Positions 17,719 to 29,183 of a DNA stretch of 64,000 bases are shown one piece after another. The notes below the pieces were generated by a model, which saw only the letters and a program-made list of their open reading frames with translations, was not told the origin of the DNA and made no database searches. The first letter of the stretch is position 1. Each line of letters begins with the position of its first letter. Source of the stretch: Pseudofulvimonas gallinarii (GTDB taxonomy: Bacteria; Pseudomonadota; Gammaproteobacteria; Xanthomonadales; UBA2363); the NCBI RefSeq assembly GCF_004343305.1, contig NZ_SMAF01000016.1, forward strand, positions 1 through 64,000. Reading direction: 5' to 3'. Made by a program: the position numbers and the translations under genes.

Positions 17719-18197
17719 TGGAGCCTTACCACCTCCTCAAACTCGTCCACATCCTCTCGGCCACGCTGCTGTTCGGGACCGGGCTGGGCACCGCCTTCTT
17801 CATGTGGATGGCGCATCGGCGTGGCGAGGTGGCCGCCATCGCGGTCACCGCGCGCCATGTGGTGCTCGCGGACTGGCTGTTTACTTCCCCTGCCGTGGTC
17901 GCGCAGTTCGTCAGTGGTGCGTTGCTGGTCCGGCTGGTCGGCTGGCCCTGGACGCAGCCATGGCTGCAACTCGCCATCGCCCTGTTCGTCATGGTCGGGC
18001 TGTGCTGGCTGCCGGTCGTGGCGATCCAGCTGCGCGTTCGCGCGCTGGCGGAGGCGGCCTGGCGGCGTGGCGAGCCGCTGCCACCGCAGTACCACCGCCT
18101 GATGCGCTGGTGGTTCGCGCTCGGCTGGCCCGCGTTCATCGGCGTGGTCGTGATCTTCGTATTGATGGTGTCGCGCCCGCCCTTGTGGGGATCTTGA
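17718..18197 (+). CDS. DUF2269 family integral membrane protein
   Basis: 159 residues, four transmembrane helices (YHLLKLVHILSATLLFGTGL is the N-terminal signature with the conserved His). The conserved 'LVHI..a....G..lg..f' pattern matches DUF2269. ATG 17718 shares one base with the upstream stop, so translation is coupled to the SDR-DoxX gene. SDR-DoxX and DUF2269 next to each other suggests a shared redox role at the membrane; that is inference. Confidence 0.85.
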   Translation: MEPYHLLKLVHILSATLLFGTGLGTAFFMWMAHRRGEVAAIAVTARHVVLADWLFTSPAVVAQFVSGALLVRLVGWPWTQPWLQLAIALFVMVGLCWLPVVAIQLRVRALAEAAWRRGEPLPPQYHRLMRWWFALGWPAFIGVVVIFVLMVSRPPLWGS

Positions 18198-18350
18198 GAC
18201 CGCTGTCTGGAGCCGGTAGCGCTGCGCACGCGGGACCGCCCGTCGTGGTTGTGTCCGGGTCAGCGGGCGTGGCGACCCCGCATTCGGGGGATGGTCGGCG
18301 AGAACGTGCCTGCCTACCTTGGCGGTATTGCCATATCAAGGAAGAAGGCC

Positions 18351-19454
18351 ATGTTCCGCCGACTGCTGTCCGGCCTGCCGATCCTGCTGCCCGTTGCGGT
18401 TGCACAGGCCGAGCCGACGCCGTTCCTCAACGCGCAACTGCGGCCGACGACCAGCGGCACGAATCTGGCCGGACCGTTCCTGCGCGGCACGCAGGCCGTC
18501 ATCGACAGCGCCATCATAAAGTGCACTGAAAGCGTGCCCGGCTGTCCCATCGCGACCGATCGCAGCAGCCTGTATTACCGCCTCCCGCCGGGAATGACCT
18601 ATGTCTCGCACTGGGCCGCCACTCCGCTGGCGCCGGCAACCTGCACGACAGCGGCGGCGCCGGATGGCGGCCAGCATGTCGCCTGTACTGGCGGCGGGCT
18701 CACCGGCTGGAGCTGGGCGATCAACCACCAGGCGCAGCTGCGCCTGACCGTGGCCGTGGCGGCCGATGCGCCGCTCGGACCGGTGCGCATCGTCATGGCC
18801 GTCGATGACAACCTGCCGGCGCAGTCGATCACGCTCGACGAATGCCTCGACGATGCCTTCCCGAACTACTGCGATGTGCTGGACCGGGACATCGAGGTCG
18901 CGCCTGCTCCCGGGCTGCGCATCGACCAGATGACGGCGTCACCGGCCGTCTTCGAACCCGATGACGAGAGCGCGCGCATCAACATCGTGTTCCGCAATAC
19001 CGGCACGGCGCCAACGACCGGCACCCATCTCCAGGTCAGCCTGCCGCCGGGCTTCCAGTGGCAGCTCGCCACGACTGGCTTCACCGGACTGACGATGGGC
19101 TGCAGTGCCGCCGGCAACTGGCAGACAGGCCAGGTCGTGACCTGCAGCGGCGGCGCGCTGCCGTTCCCGACCGCCGCCAATCCGAACGTCGTCACGGCGC
19201 GCCTGGGCATCCGGCCGCGCGGCTCGATGGAGTTCCCGGGTCCGCTGCCGGTCGTCGCTTCACTCAACGACGGCGCCGCTGCAGATTCCGGCGTGCTGCT
19301 GGCCTGCACGCAGGATCCGTCGCCAGCGCATTGCGCGTGGCTGGATGTGCCGACCTGGATTCCGTGTGCCTACGCCCATGCCGACGGCATCTACTGCGAC
19401 GGATTCGAACTGCCCGAGGCGACCGGCTGGGGTCACCTTCGAAGGCGAGGGTAG
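18351..19454 (+). CDS. Secreted DUF11-like protein with C-terminal 'DGFE' motif
   Basis: 367 residues from ATG 18351 (AAGGAAGAAGG just upstream). A signal peptide ends near VAQAEP. Two Ig-like/DUF11-type beta domains are suggested by the repeated '...LPPGMTYVS..', '...VSLPPGFQWQL..' pattern and by 'RINIVFRNTGTAPTTGTHLQ'. Eleven or more cysteines in the mature part would allow disulfides. Near the C-terminus is GIYCDGFELPE, the Lysobacterales secreted-protein tail, followed by about 14 extra residues. Function unknown; extracellular or cell surface. Transcribed alone. Confidence 0.75.
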   Translation: MFRRLLSGLPILLPVAVAQAEPTPFLNAQLRPTTSGTNLAGPFLRGTQAVIDSAIIKCTESVPGCPIATDRSSLYYRLPPGMTYVSHWAATPLAPATCTTAAAPDGGQHVACTGGGLTGWSWAINHQAQLRLTVAVAADAPLGPVRIVMAVDDNLPAQSITLDECLDDAFPNYCDVLDRDIEVAPAPGLRIDQMTASPAVFEPDDESARINIVFRNTGTAPTTGTHLQVSLPPGFQWQLATTGFTGLTMGCSAAGNWQTGQVVTCSGGALPFPTAANPNVVTARLGIRPRGSMEFPGPLPVVASLNDGAAADSGVLLACTQDPSPAHCAWLDVPTWIPCAYAHADGIYCDGFELPEATGWGHLRRRG

Positions 19455-19599
19455 GCGGGCCCAGGCCGCATTGCGCTGATCCACTGCGCAGGGCGAAGTC
19501 GAGGCGAGCGATGAAGAGGTCCGAATGGCCATCGCTGTGAACAGCGGTGGCCACTTTGCGGCATCGCCGCCGACCACGACGTAGAGGGTGGGCACGCGC

Positions 19600-19830
19600 G
19601 CCTGGTCGTACAGGACTGCGGGCGGGCCACACTGGCATACCGCTTCGACGGTGACGGTGATGCGGTGGCACCGGAAGGATCGATCGCCCAGCGCCGTTTG
19701 TTGCCCGCGACCGGAGGCAGCGCAGCCGCAGGCAGCGGTGCGGTGATGGAAGCGGCGCTCACCGGCAACGGGTACGACCCGGCTACGGCCGGACAAGGCG
19801 TGGACCCGCACCGCATCTTGGTTGCCGGAC
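19600..19830 (+). pseudogene. Decayed fragment of a secreted repeat protein
   Basis: The 19455-20161 interval has no intact gene. In it, one plus-strand frame reads CGRATLAYRFDG, then GSIAQRRLLPA, then NGYDPATAGQGV. These resemble the 'C..A.L.Y....GS..L.RL' and 'YDPA.SGQG' elements of surface proteins common in this order. No start, signal peptide or complete domain remains. The rest of the interval shows nothing recognisable. Confidence 0.3.
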
Positions 19831-20161
19831 ATCCGCAGCCGTCCGGCGCCCGGAACACCTTCGACCGCGGACGGACCCAGCGGAGCGCGGCGGACCATTA
19901 CGTATCCGCACGGAAGCGCGGCCGGTGTCCGCGTACAGCGAGGAGACTTGGCCGCCAATGCGTCCAAGCGCCTCGTCGGCCTGCACTCGAATCAATCGCA
20001 GCGGAGGGCTCGCCCGCACAGTGTCGGAGAGCTTGACCACGGTAAACAACGACCCGGGTGACGTCCGTCCCAGGCGTCGCAGGCCCCCGCCATACCGGAG
20101 CGCCGTCCCGCAAACCGAAGAAGACAAAGCGAGTGCGGGCGCGGGAGAAAAGCGACAGCGG

Positions 20162-20665
20162 CTAGAAGCGCAGTCCGACCAGCAGCATGGTTTCGCCGAG
20201 GTTGGGGCCCGGGAACACCTTGCCGTTGGAAATGTGGCGCAGCGTATAGACGACGCGGTCGCCTTCCCAGCCGATGCTGCTGAGGAACTGGCCGTGGCTG
20301 CTCAGCGCGTCATTGGTGTCGTGGCTGATGCCGAACTGGAAGCTGACGAACGCGCGTCGCCACCAGTCCACGAGGCGCGTGCCTGCGGCAACCACGAAGG
20401 CATCGTTTTCCAGGCGCGGACGGTCACGACCGTCTATCCATCCGGCGGACAGCATCGGCTGCCAGGTGAACCGGCCCGCCCGCCGGCGTGCACCATGGCC
20501 GTCAACGAACAGCGTGCCCGTCACGTAGTCGTGCGTGCTGGTCGTGCTGGCGCCGGCACTGGCCACGATGTCACGGGCATCGGCAGGTAGCGGCGCGAAG
20601 CCTGCGGCCAGGGCGAGCGTGGGAAACAGGAGGAACCTGGAAAGCATCGGCGAGGCGGTTCGCAT
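20162..20665 (-). CDS. Lipid A 3-O-deacylase-like (PagL family) outer membrane protein
   Basis: 167 residues with a signal peptide (LLFPTLALAAGFAPLPADA). The C-terminal part YTLRHISNGKVFPGPNLGET matches the PagL active-site segment, in which a His-Ser pair (H-x-S-N) removes the 3-O-acyl chain of lipid A, and the protein ends in a beta-strand with terminal Phe, as outer membrane barrels do. The upstream stretch FVSFQFGISHDTND gives another barrel strand. ATG 20665 was chosen; ATG 20647 is possible and neither has a strong ribosome site. Confidence 0.75.
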   Translation of the reverse strand: MRTASPMLSRFLLFPTLALAAGFAPLPADARDIVASAGASTTSTHDYVTGTLFVDGHGARRRAGRFTWQPMLSAGWIDGRDRPRLENDAFVVAAGTRLVDWWRRAFVSFQFGISHDTNDALSSHGQFLSSIGWEGDRVVYTLRHISNGKVFPGPNLGETMLLVGLRF

Positions 20666-21013
20666 CGGGCGTCGTCGGGCGGTGCGCCGGCCATCCGCCA
20701 GCGAGACGGACAAACATATCCAGCCTTGCCATAACGGCGCTTGTACGGCGCTGGACCGGTCAGCGGCCGGCGTCCAGCACGCTGCCCGGAGCGCGGCCTC
20801 TGCAGGCTGTGGTGCCGTCGAGTCGGCAACGCCGTGCACGCCGGTCTCGGTCGCCGCATGCCGGCCGTAGGGGCACGGCGTTACATTGCCTGCGATGCGA
20901 GGGCGATGCCCGCTGTCGGCGGCAGCAGTCCATCGCAACAGGCGACGGCCGTAGCCCTCGTCTGACGACGCAGCGCGGGTGCAGGTCGCGCGGCCATGGC
21001 CAGCATGCGGCGA
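20666..21013. other. Intergenic region, no gene seen
   Basis: About 350 bp between the PagL-like gene and the SDR gene, both on the minus strand. No credible frame, repeat or hairpin was noticed. Confidence 0.4.
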
Positions 21014-21742
21014 CTACCAGGGCAGCGTTGCGCCGTCATGCGTGAAGGTGCCGCTCGGCCCCTCGTCATCGAGCAGCGCCATGCGCACGCTGCTGCGTGC
21101 ACCTTCCGCAATGGACAGCTGGCCTTCACCCCCATTCATGTCAGTGCGCACATAGCCGGGGTGGACGGCATTGACCTTGATCGGCGTATCGCGAAGCAGC
21201 CACGCCAGCTGCAGGGTCCAGGCGTTCACCGCCGATTTCGAGCTGTTGTAGGCCGGCACCTTGAAGTCGTAGATCGGCGACGCGGGATCGCTGTGGAGTG
21301 CCAGCGAACCGAGGATGCTCGACACGTTGACGATGCGGCCGGCCCGCGAACGTCGCAGCAGCGGCAGGAAGGCCTGCGTCACCGCGACCAGACCGAACAC
21401 GTTGGTCTCGAACGTGCGTCGCCAGACCTGCAGTGAGGAACCGATCCCGGCTTCTTCGGGGCGGTCGAGCAGGACGCCGGCGTTGTTGACCAGGATGTCG
21501 AGGCGGCCGTGGCGTTGTTCCACTTCGCGCGCGGCGGCGGCGATGCCGTCCGCGTCTTCGACATCCAGCGCGATGGCACTGACGTCGAGGCCGTCGGCGG
21601 CGAGGGTGCCTGCGACCGCCTCCGCCCGGGCCCGGTCGCGACCGGCCAGCAGCGCCTGCACGCCCGCCTGCGCCAGTTGCCGGACCGTTTCAAGACCGAT
21701 GCCCCGGGTGGCACCAGTGACCAGGGCGATTTTCGTGCTCAT
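21014..21742 (-). CDS. Classical short-chain dehydrogenase/reductase
   Basis: 242 residues from ATG 21742. TGxxxGxG motif is VTGATRGIGLETVRQ, NNAG is LDILVNNAGVLL, the catalytic Ser is in IVNVSSILGSL, and Tyr/Lys is in YNSSKSAVN. The overall pattern (carbonyl-reductase-like, with HPGYVRTDM) resembles NADPH-dependent carbonyl reductases of unknown physiological substrate. A single gene, divergent from the S41 peptidase. Confidence 0.88.
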   Translation of the reverse strand: MSTKIALVTGATRGIGLETVRQLAQAGVQALLAGRDRARAEAVAGTLAADGLDVSAIALDVEDADGIAAAAREVEQRHGRLDILVNNAGVLLDRPEEAGIGSSLQVWRRTFETNVFGLVAVTQAFLPLLRRSRAGRIVNVSSILGSLALHSDPASPIYDFKVPAYNSSKSAVNAWTLQLAWLLRDTPIKVNAVHPGYVRTDMNGGEGQLSIAEGARSSVRMALLDDEGPSGTFTHDGATLPW

Positions 21743-22196
21743 GTCGGGATCCTTGGGGTGGGTACGGAGAGGCATGTTTCGCGCAATCCGGATGGTGGAA
21801 ATCCGCGGGAATGCCGGCTGCCAGCGCAGACGGCGAACCCGCCCGCGCCTCGTCGATCAACGCGGGCGGCAACAGTCCGGGGCCAGCGTGCGGCCAGCAT
21901 GCCCGAAAAACAGTACGGCGCTGGTTATCCCGTACAGACGGCGGCCCGGCCCGAACATCCGCGCAGCCCCGCCCAGTCGGATCCGATCGGACCTGGCCAC
22001 GGGGTCACCTGCGCCCTGCCGTCCCGCGCCCCGCAACGGCTGGGCGGGTGGCGCGACTGCAAGAGCCGGGCGCATCTGGCCGCAGCGGCCACGGCCCGCG
22101 CGAGCGGAAGAGGACGCCGACGCCCATGGCGATCGGCACATGGCGACGCCCGGGCGCGTGGCTAAGCTCGTCGCACCATTGATGGAGGAATGGACC
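21743..22196. other. Divergent intergenic region
   Basis: About 450 bp between the SDR gene (minus) and the S41 peptidase (plus). It should hold promoters for both. No gene or clear operator was seen; GGAGGA at about 22183 is the ribosome site of the peptidase gene. Confidence 0.4.
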
Positions 22197-25457
<3,261 letters not shown>

Positions 25458-25467
25458 GCATTCCCCG

Positions 25468-25499
25468 ACCGCGGGCGCCTGTCGCCCGCGGTTCTTTTT
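25468..25499 (+). terminator. Rho-independent terminator of the S41 peptidase gene
   Basis: A perfect 10-bp stem, ACCGCGGGCG against CGCCCGCGGT, loop CCTGT, then TTCTTTTT. It separates the peptidase from the ABC exporter operon. Confidence 0.9.
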
Positions 25500-25571
25500 G
25501 CGGCTCAGCAGGCATGCGGTCGCGCTCGTGCATACTCGCCAACCTTGTGACGTGATGCCGGTGTGACCCCG

Positions 25572-27464
25572 ATGCGCCTGTTCTCCTTCTTCGAGCGGCT
25601 GGTCGATCCGTATCCGCCGGCCCCGCCGGTGGTGCCGCCGCGCGGTTTCCTGCCGTTCGTGATGCATTACTCGCGGCCGATGCTGCCGCTTCTGGTCGTG
25701 ATCGCGGTGCTGACCGCGATGGTCTCGGTGGTCGAAATCGCCTTCTTCGATTTCATGGGCAGCCTCGTCGACTGGCTTGGCGCCACGGATCGCGAGTCGA
25801 TGTGGGACCAGCACGGCCATCGCTTGCTGCTGATGGCGGCGCTGGTGGTGCTCGGCCACCCGCTGCTGGTGTTCACGCATTCGCTGCTGCTGCACCAGGG
25901 CCTGTTCGGCAACTACCCGATGCGCATCCGCTGGCTGGCGCACCGGCACCTGCTCGGCCAGAGCCTGGGCTTTTTCCAGGACGAGTTCGCCGGACGCGTC
26001 GGTGCCAAGGTGATGCAGAGCGCGCTGGCGATCCGCGAAACCGTCATCAAGCTGCTTGATGTCTTCGTCTACGTCGCCGTCTATTTCATCGGCACCGCGG
26101 TGCTCGTCGGTCGCGCCGACGGCTGGATGGTCCTGCCGCTGCTGGGCTGGCTGGCCGGCTACATCACGATCCTGGCCGTGTTCGTGCCGCGCCTGCAGCG
26201 CATCGGTGCCGCGCAGGCCGATGCGCGCGCCGAAATGACCGGCCGCATCGTCGACAGTTACACCAACATCCAGACCGTCAAGCTGTTCGCCCACAGCCGC
26301 CGCGAGGAAGCCTACGCGCGTGACGCGATGCAGGGATTCATGGACACCGTGCACCGGCAGATGCGCATGGTCACCTGGTTGAACCTGTGCCTGCATTCTC
26401 TCAACGGCCTGCTGCTGGGCGGCATCGGTGCACTGGCGATCTTCGCCTGGCAGGCCGGTTCGACGTCGCTGGGCGCCGTCGCGGTGGCGATTGCGCTGGT
26501 GCTGCGCATCCGCGGCATGTCGGAGTGGATCCTGTGGGAAGTGGCCGGCCTGTTCGAGAACATCGGCACCGTGCAGGACGGCATGAATACGCTGACCCAG
26601 CCGCCGGCCGTCGTCGACGTGCCCGGCGCACCCGCACTCGCCGTCAGCCGCGGCGGCATCCGCTTCGAGGCGGTGAAGTTCCATTACGGCGAGCGCGTGC
26701 AGGTTTTCGACGGACTGGACCTGCACATCCAGCCCGGCGAGAAGGTCGGCATCGTCGGCCGCTCCGGTGCCGGCAAGTCGACGCTGGTGAACCTGCTGTT
26801 GCGTTTCTACGACGTCAACGGCGGGCGCATCCTGATCGACGGCCAGGACATCGCCACGGTCAGCCAGGAATCGCTGCGGCAGGCGATCGGCATGGTCACG
26901 CAGGATACCTCGCTGCTGCACCGCTCGATCCGGGACAACATCGCCTACGGCCGACCCGATGCCGACCAGGCGGCGGTCGAGCGTGCCGCCCGCCAGGCCC
27001 ATGCCGATGCCTTCATCCCGGATCTGGTCGATGCCAAGGGCCGGCGTGGCCATGACGCCCATGTCGGCGAGCGCGGCGTCAAGCTCAGCGGCGGCCAGCG
27101 CCAGCGCATCGCGATTGCGCGCGTACTGCTGAAAGATGCGCCGATCCTCGTGCTCGACGAGGCGACCTCGGCGCTGGATTCGGAAGTGGAGGCGGCGATC
27201 CAGGAGCAGCTGTACACGCTGATGGAAGGCAAGACGGTCATCGCCATCGCGCATCGCCTGTCCACCATCGCGGTGCTGGACCGCCTGGTCGTGATGGACG
27301 GGGGCCGCATCGTCGAATCCGGCAGCCACGAGGAACTGCTGCGTGCCAATGGCCTGTATGCGGCGCTGTGGCGTCGCCAGTCCGGCGGCTTCCTCGGCGT
27401 CGATCCGGAAGCCCCTCCGGCGCAAGCGCAGGACAGCGTGCAGGCGGGACCGGCCGTGCCGTGA
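25572..27464 (+). CDS. ABC exporter, fused membrane and ATPase domains (MsbA-type)
   Basis: 630 residues; GTG 25563 is an alternative start three codons earlier. Six transmembrane helices span about residues 30-330. The ATPase has Walker A GRSGAGKSTL near 396, signature KLSGGQRQRIAIAR near 504, Walker B ILVLDEATSALD near 524, and switch His in IAIAHRLS. Type IV exporters act as homodimers moving lipids, drugs or peptides out. It has no C39 leader-peptidase domain. The stop overlaps the GNAT start by four bases (GTGA), and the borosin-like genes follow in the same direction; it could export their product, but close relatives may occur without those genes. Confidence 0.93.
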   Translation: MRLFSFFERLVDPYPPAPPVVPPRGFLPFVMHYSRPMLPLLVVIAVLTAMVSVVEIAFFDFMGSLVDWLGATDRESMWDQHGHRLLLMAALVVLGHPLLVFTHSLLLHQGLFGNYPMRIRWLAHRHLLGQSLGFFQDEFAGRVGAKVMQSALAIRETVIKLLDVFVYVAVYFIGTAVLVGRADGWMVLPLLGWLAGYITILAVFVPRLQRIGAAQADARAEMTGRIVDSYTNIQTVKLFAHSRREEAYARDAMQGFMDTVHRQMRMVTWLNLCLHSLNGLLLGGIGALAIFAWQAGSTSLGAVAVAIALVLRIRGMSEWILWEVAGLFENIGTVQDGMNTLTQPPAVVDVPGAPALAVSRGGIRFEAVKFHYGERVQVFDGLDLHIQPGEKVGIVGRSGAGKSTLVNLLLRFYDVNGGRILIDGQDIATVSQESLRQAIGMVTQDTSLLHRSIRDNIAYGRPDADQAAVERAARQAHADAFIPDLVDAKGRRGHDAHVGERGVKLSGGQRQRIAIARVLLKDAPILVLDEATSALDSEVEAAIQEQLYTLMEGKTVIAIAHRLSTIAVLDRLVVMDGGRIVESGSHEELLRANGLYAALWRRQSGGFLGVDPEAPPAQAQDSVQAGPAVP

Positions 27465-28000
27465 AGTCGCCGGTCCTGTCAACGGGTCCATTGCGCCTGC
27501 GGGCGCTGGGGAGACGTGACCGGCGCTTCTATGCGCGCATCTACGCCGACCTGGCCTTGATGTCCCGTGTCGGTCCGCCCCTCGACCGGCGTGCCGGCCT
27601 GCGCAGCGCCGACGCCCTGCTCGCGTCCATGCACGGGCCCGCGCCGCGCGCGCATTGCTGGACCATCCTGCTGGGTCCGGCGCGACGGCGTATCGGCCTC
27701 GTCGGCTGGCGCGTGCAGGCGGCGGACATCGAACTGGGCGCAATGCTGTTGCCCGCGTGGCAGGGACAGGGATGGGCGGTCGCCGCATTGCGTCGCGTCT
27801 GCGCCGAGCTCATCGAAAACCAGGGCGCCCCACGCCTTTTGATGCGTTATCGTCCGGGACATGAAGCCGCCGCATCGGTATGCCGGCGATTGCGATTCAC
27901 GGAGCGGCCGGAGTTGACGGACGAAGCAGGTCGCCGCGTCTGGACTTTGAGTGCGCAGGCATGGAGGGGCGCCACTTCGTCAGCCGATGAAGTATCGTAA
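27461..28000 (+). CDS. GNAT-family N-acetyltransferase
   Basis: 179 residues starting at GTG 27461, overlapping the exporter stop (GTGA), so translation is coupled. The order fits the RimJ/RimL-like branch: LRLRALGRRDRRFYARIYAD, then IGLVGWRVQAADIELGAMLL, then the acetyl-CoA loop LPAWQGQGWAVAALRRV, and ARPEL-like end strand LRFTERPELTDE. Substrate unknown. Its stop is 24 bp before the methyltransferase start, so it belongs to the same transcript and could N-acetylate the peptide product or its precursor, or act on something unrelated. Confidence 0.8.
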   Translation: MKSPVLSTGPLRLRALGRRDRRFYARIYADLALMSRVGPPLDRRAGLRSADALLASMHGPAPRAHCWTILLGPARRRIGLVGWRVQAADIELGAMLLPAWQGQGWAVAALRRVCAELIENQGAPRLLMRYRPGHEAAASVCRRLRFTERPELTDEAGRRVWTLSAQAWRGATSSADEVS

Positions 28001-28024
28001 CGGTCCGGTTGATTGGGAGAGATC

Positions 28025-28831
28025 ATGGCCGCCAACGGCAGACTGGCCTGCGTGGGACTCGGCATGTTGCTGGGTGGCCACCTGAGCCCGCGCGCCGAGG
28101 CCGAAATCCGGTCAGCCGACGTCGTGTTCGCCGCCGTGTCGGATCCGCTGGTCGAGCTGTGGGTCGAGGACATGCACGCCGACGTGCGCAGCCTTCAGTC
28201 CTGTTATGCCGAAGGCAAATCGCGCCACCGCACCTACGACGAGATGCTTGCCCTGATCATGGCCGAACTGCGTGCCGGCCGACGTGTGTGCGGCGTCTTC
28301 TATGGCCATCCCGGCGTGTTCGCACGCATGCCGCACCGCGCTGTCGCGCTGGCCCGCGCGGAAGGCTTCGCCGCCGTGATGGAGCCGGGAATTTCCGCCG
28401 AGGACTGCCTGTACGCGGACCTCGGCATCGATCCAGGCGAGGTCGGTTGCGCCCATTTCGAAGCCAGCCAGTTCCTGCTCTACCGCCGCAGGATCGACCC
28501 GTCCGCCTACCTGGTGCTGTGGCAGGTCTCGCTTGCGGGCGACCGCAGCCATCGGCGCTATGCCAGCGGCAGGGCGCACCGCGCGTTGCTGGTGGACCGG
28601 TTGTCGGAGGATTATCCGCTGGACCACGCGGTCACCCTCTACGAAGCGGCCACGCTGGCCATCCAGCGGCCGCGCGCCGACGTGCTGGCGCTACGTGACC
28701 TGCCCGACGCTGAATTGCGCTTGCAATCGACCCTGGTCTTGCCGCCCGTGCATGCACTGCGGCCCGATGCAGGCATGATGTCCCGCATTGCCAGGCTGGA
28801 TGAAGTCGATCCGGCGCCGGCGGCGGGTTGA
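28025..28831 (+). CDS. Borosin-type peptide backbone alpha-N-methyltransferase (split form)
   Basis: 268 residues, SAM-dependent methylase of the tetrapyrrole-methylase fold. N-terminal VGLGMLLGGHLSP replaces the GxGxG SAM motif. Blocks shared with the fungal borosin enzyme OphMA are VFAAVSDPLVELWVEDM, CYAEGKSRHRTYDEM (with Tyr61, Arg67 and Tyr71 as candidate active-site residues), GVFYGHPGVFARMPHRAVAL, MEPGISAEDCLYADLG and FEASQFLLYRRRIDPS. It ends near residue 268 with no fused leader or core, so it is the split type, as in Shewanella SonM. ATG 28025 has GGGAGA five bases upstream. The cognate precursor follows after 37 bp. Role: iterative methylation of backbone amides of the precursor core. 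Confidence 0.9.
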   Translation: MAANGRLACVGLGMLLGGHLSPRAEAEIRSADVVFAAVSDPLVELWVEDMHADVRSLQSCYAEGKSRHRTYDEMLALIMAELRAGRRVCGVFYGHPGVFARMPHRAVALARAEGFAAVMEPGISAEDCLYADLGIDPGEVGCAHFEASQFLLYRRRIDPSAYLVLWQVSLAGDRSHRRYASGRAHRALLVDRLSEDYPLDHAVTLYEAATLAIQRPRADVLALRDLPDAELRLQSTLVLPPVHALRPDAGMMSRIARLDEVDPAPAAG

Positions 28832-28868
28832 TGTGTCGTGTCACCCCTATCAAACGAAGGAGTACCAG

Positions 28869-29135
28869 ATGTCGAATGTCATCCGTTTACTTGAGTCGCT
28901 GGGTCGCGAAATCGGTGCCGGAGCGGTGGATTCCGCGGAATTCGCGAGCCGGATGGAAACCCTGGACCTGGCCCCCGCGTTGCGCGCGGCGTTGATGGGG
29001 GGCGACGTCGCCGCACTGTCGGCGGCCCTCGGCGGACGCACGACCATGATGATGGTGCTCGCTCCCGCCGAGCCCGATGGCGAGCAGCCGCAGGAGGACG
29101 AGAAGCCCGACAGCGAGGTGCGCGCTGCCGCCTGA
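28869..29135 (+). CDS. Split-borosin precursor peptide (leader/binding domain plus core)
   Basis: 88 residues; AAGGAG lies seven bases before ATG 28869. Residues 1-55 match the helical borosin-binding domain layout seen in SonA: IRLLESLGREIGAG, a middle helix with EFASRMETLDLAPALR, then ALMGGDVAALSAALG. Residues 57-88 are the likely core, RTTMMMVLAPAEPDG followed by an acidic Pro/Glu/Asp tail ending SEVRAAA. The hydrophobic MMMVLAP segment (60-66) is where backbone N-methylation is expected. No Cys, Ser or Trp is present in the core, so other RiPP chemistries are unlikely. No second copy was found nearby. Function of the product unknown. Confidence 0.85.
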   Translation: MSNVIRLLESLGREIGAGAVDSAEFASRMETLDLAPALRAALMGGDVAALSAALGGRTTMMMVLAPAEPDGEQPQEDEKPDSEVRAAA

Positions 29136-29183
29136 GGGTGGATGTGATACCTGCAATGCCAACGCAACAGCGATGACGGCGCG

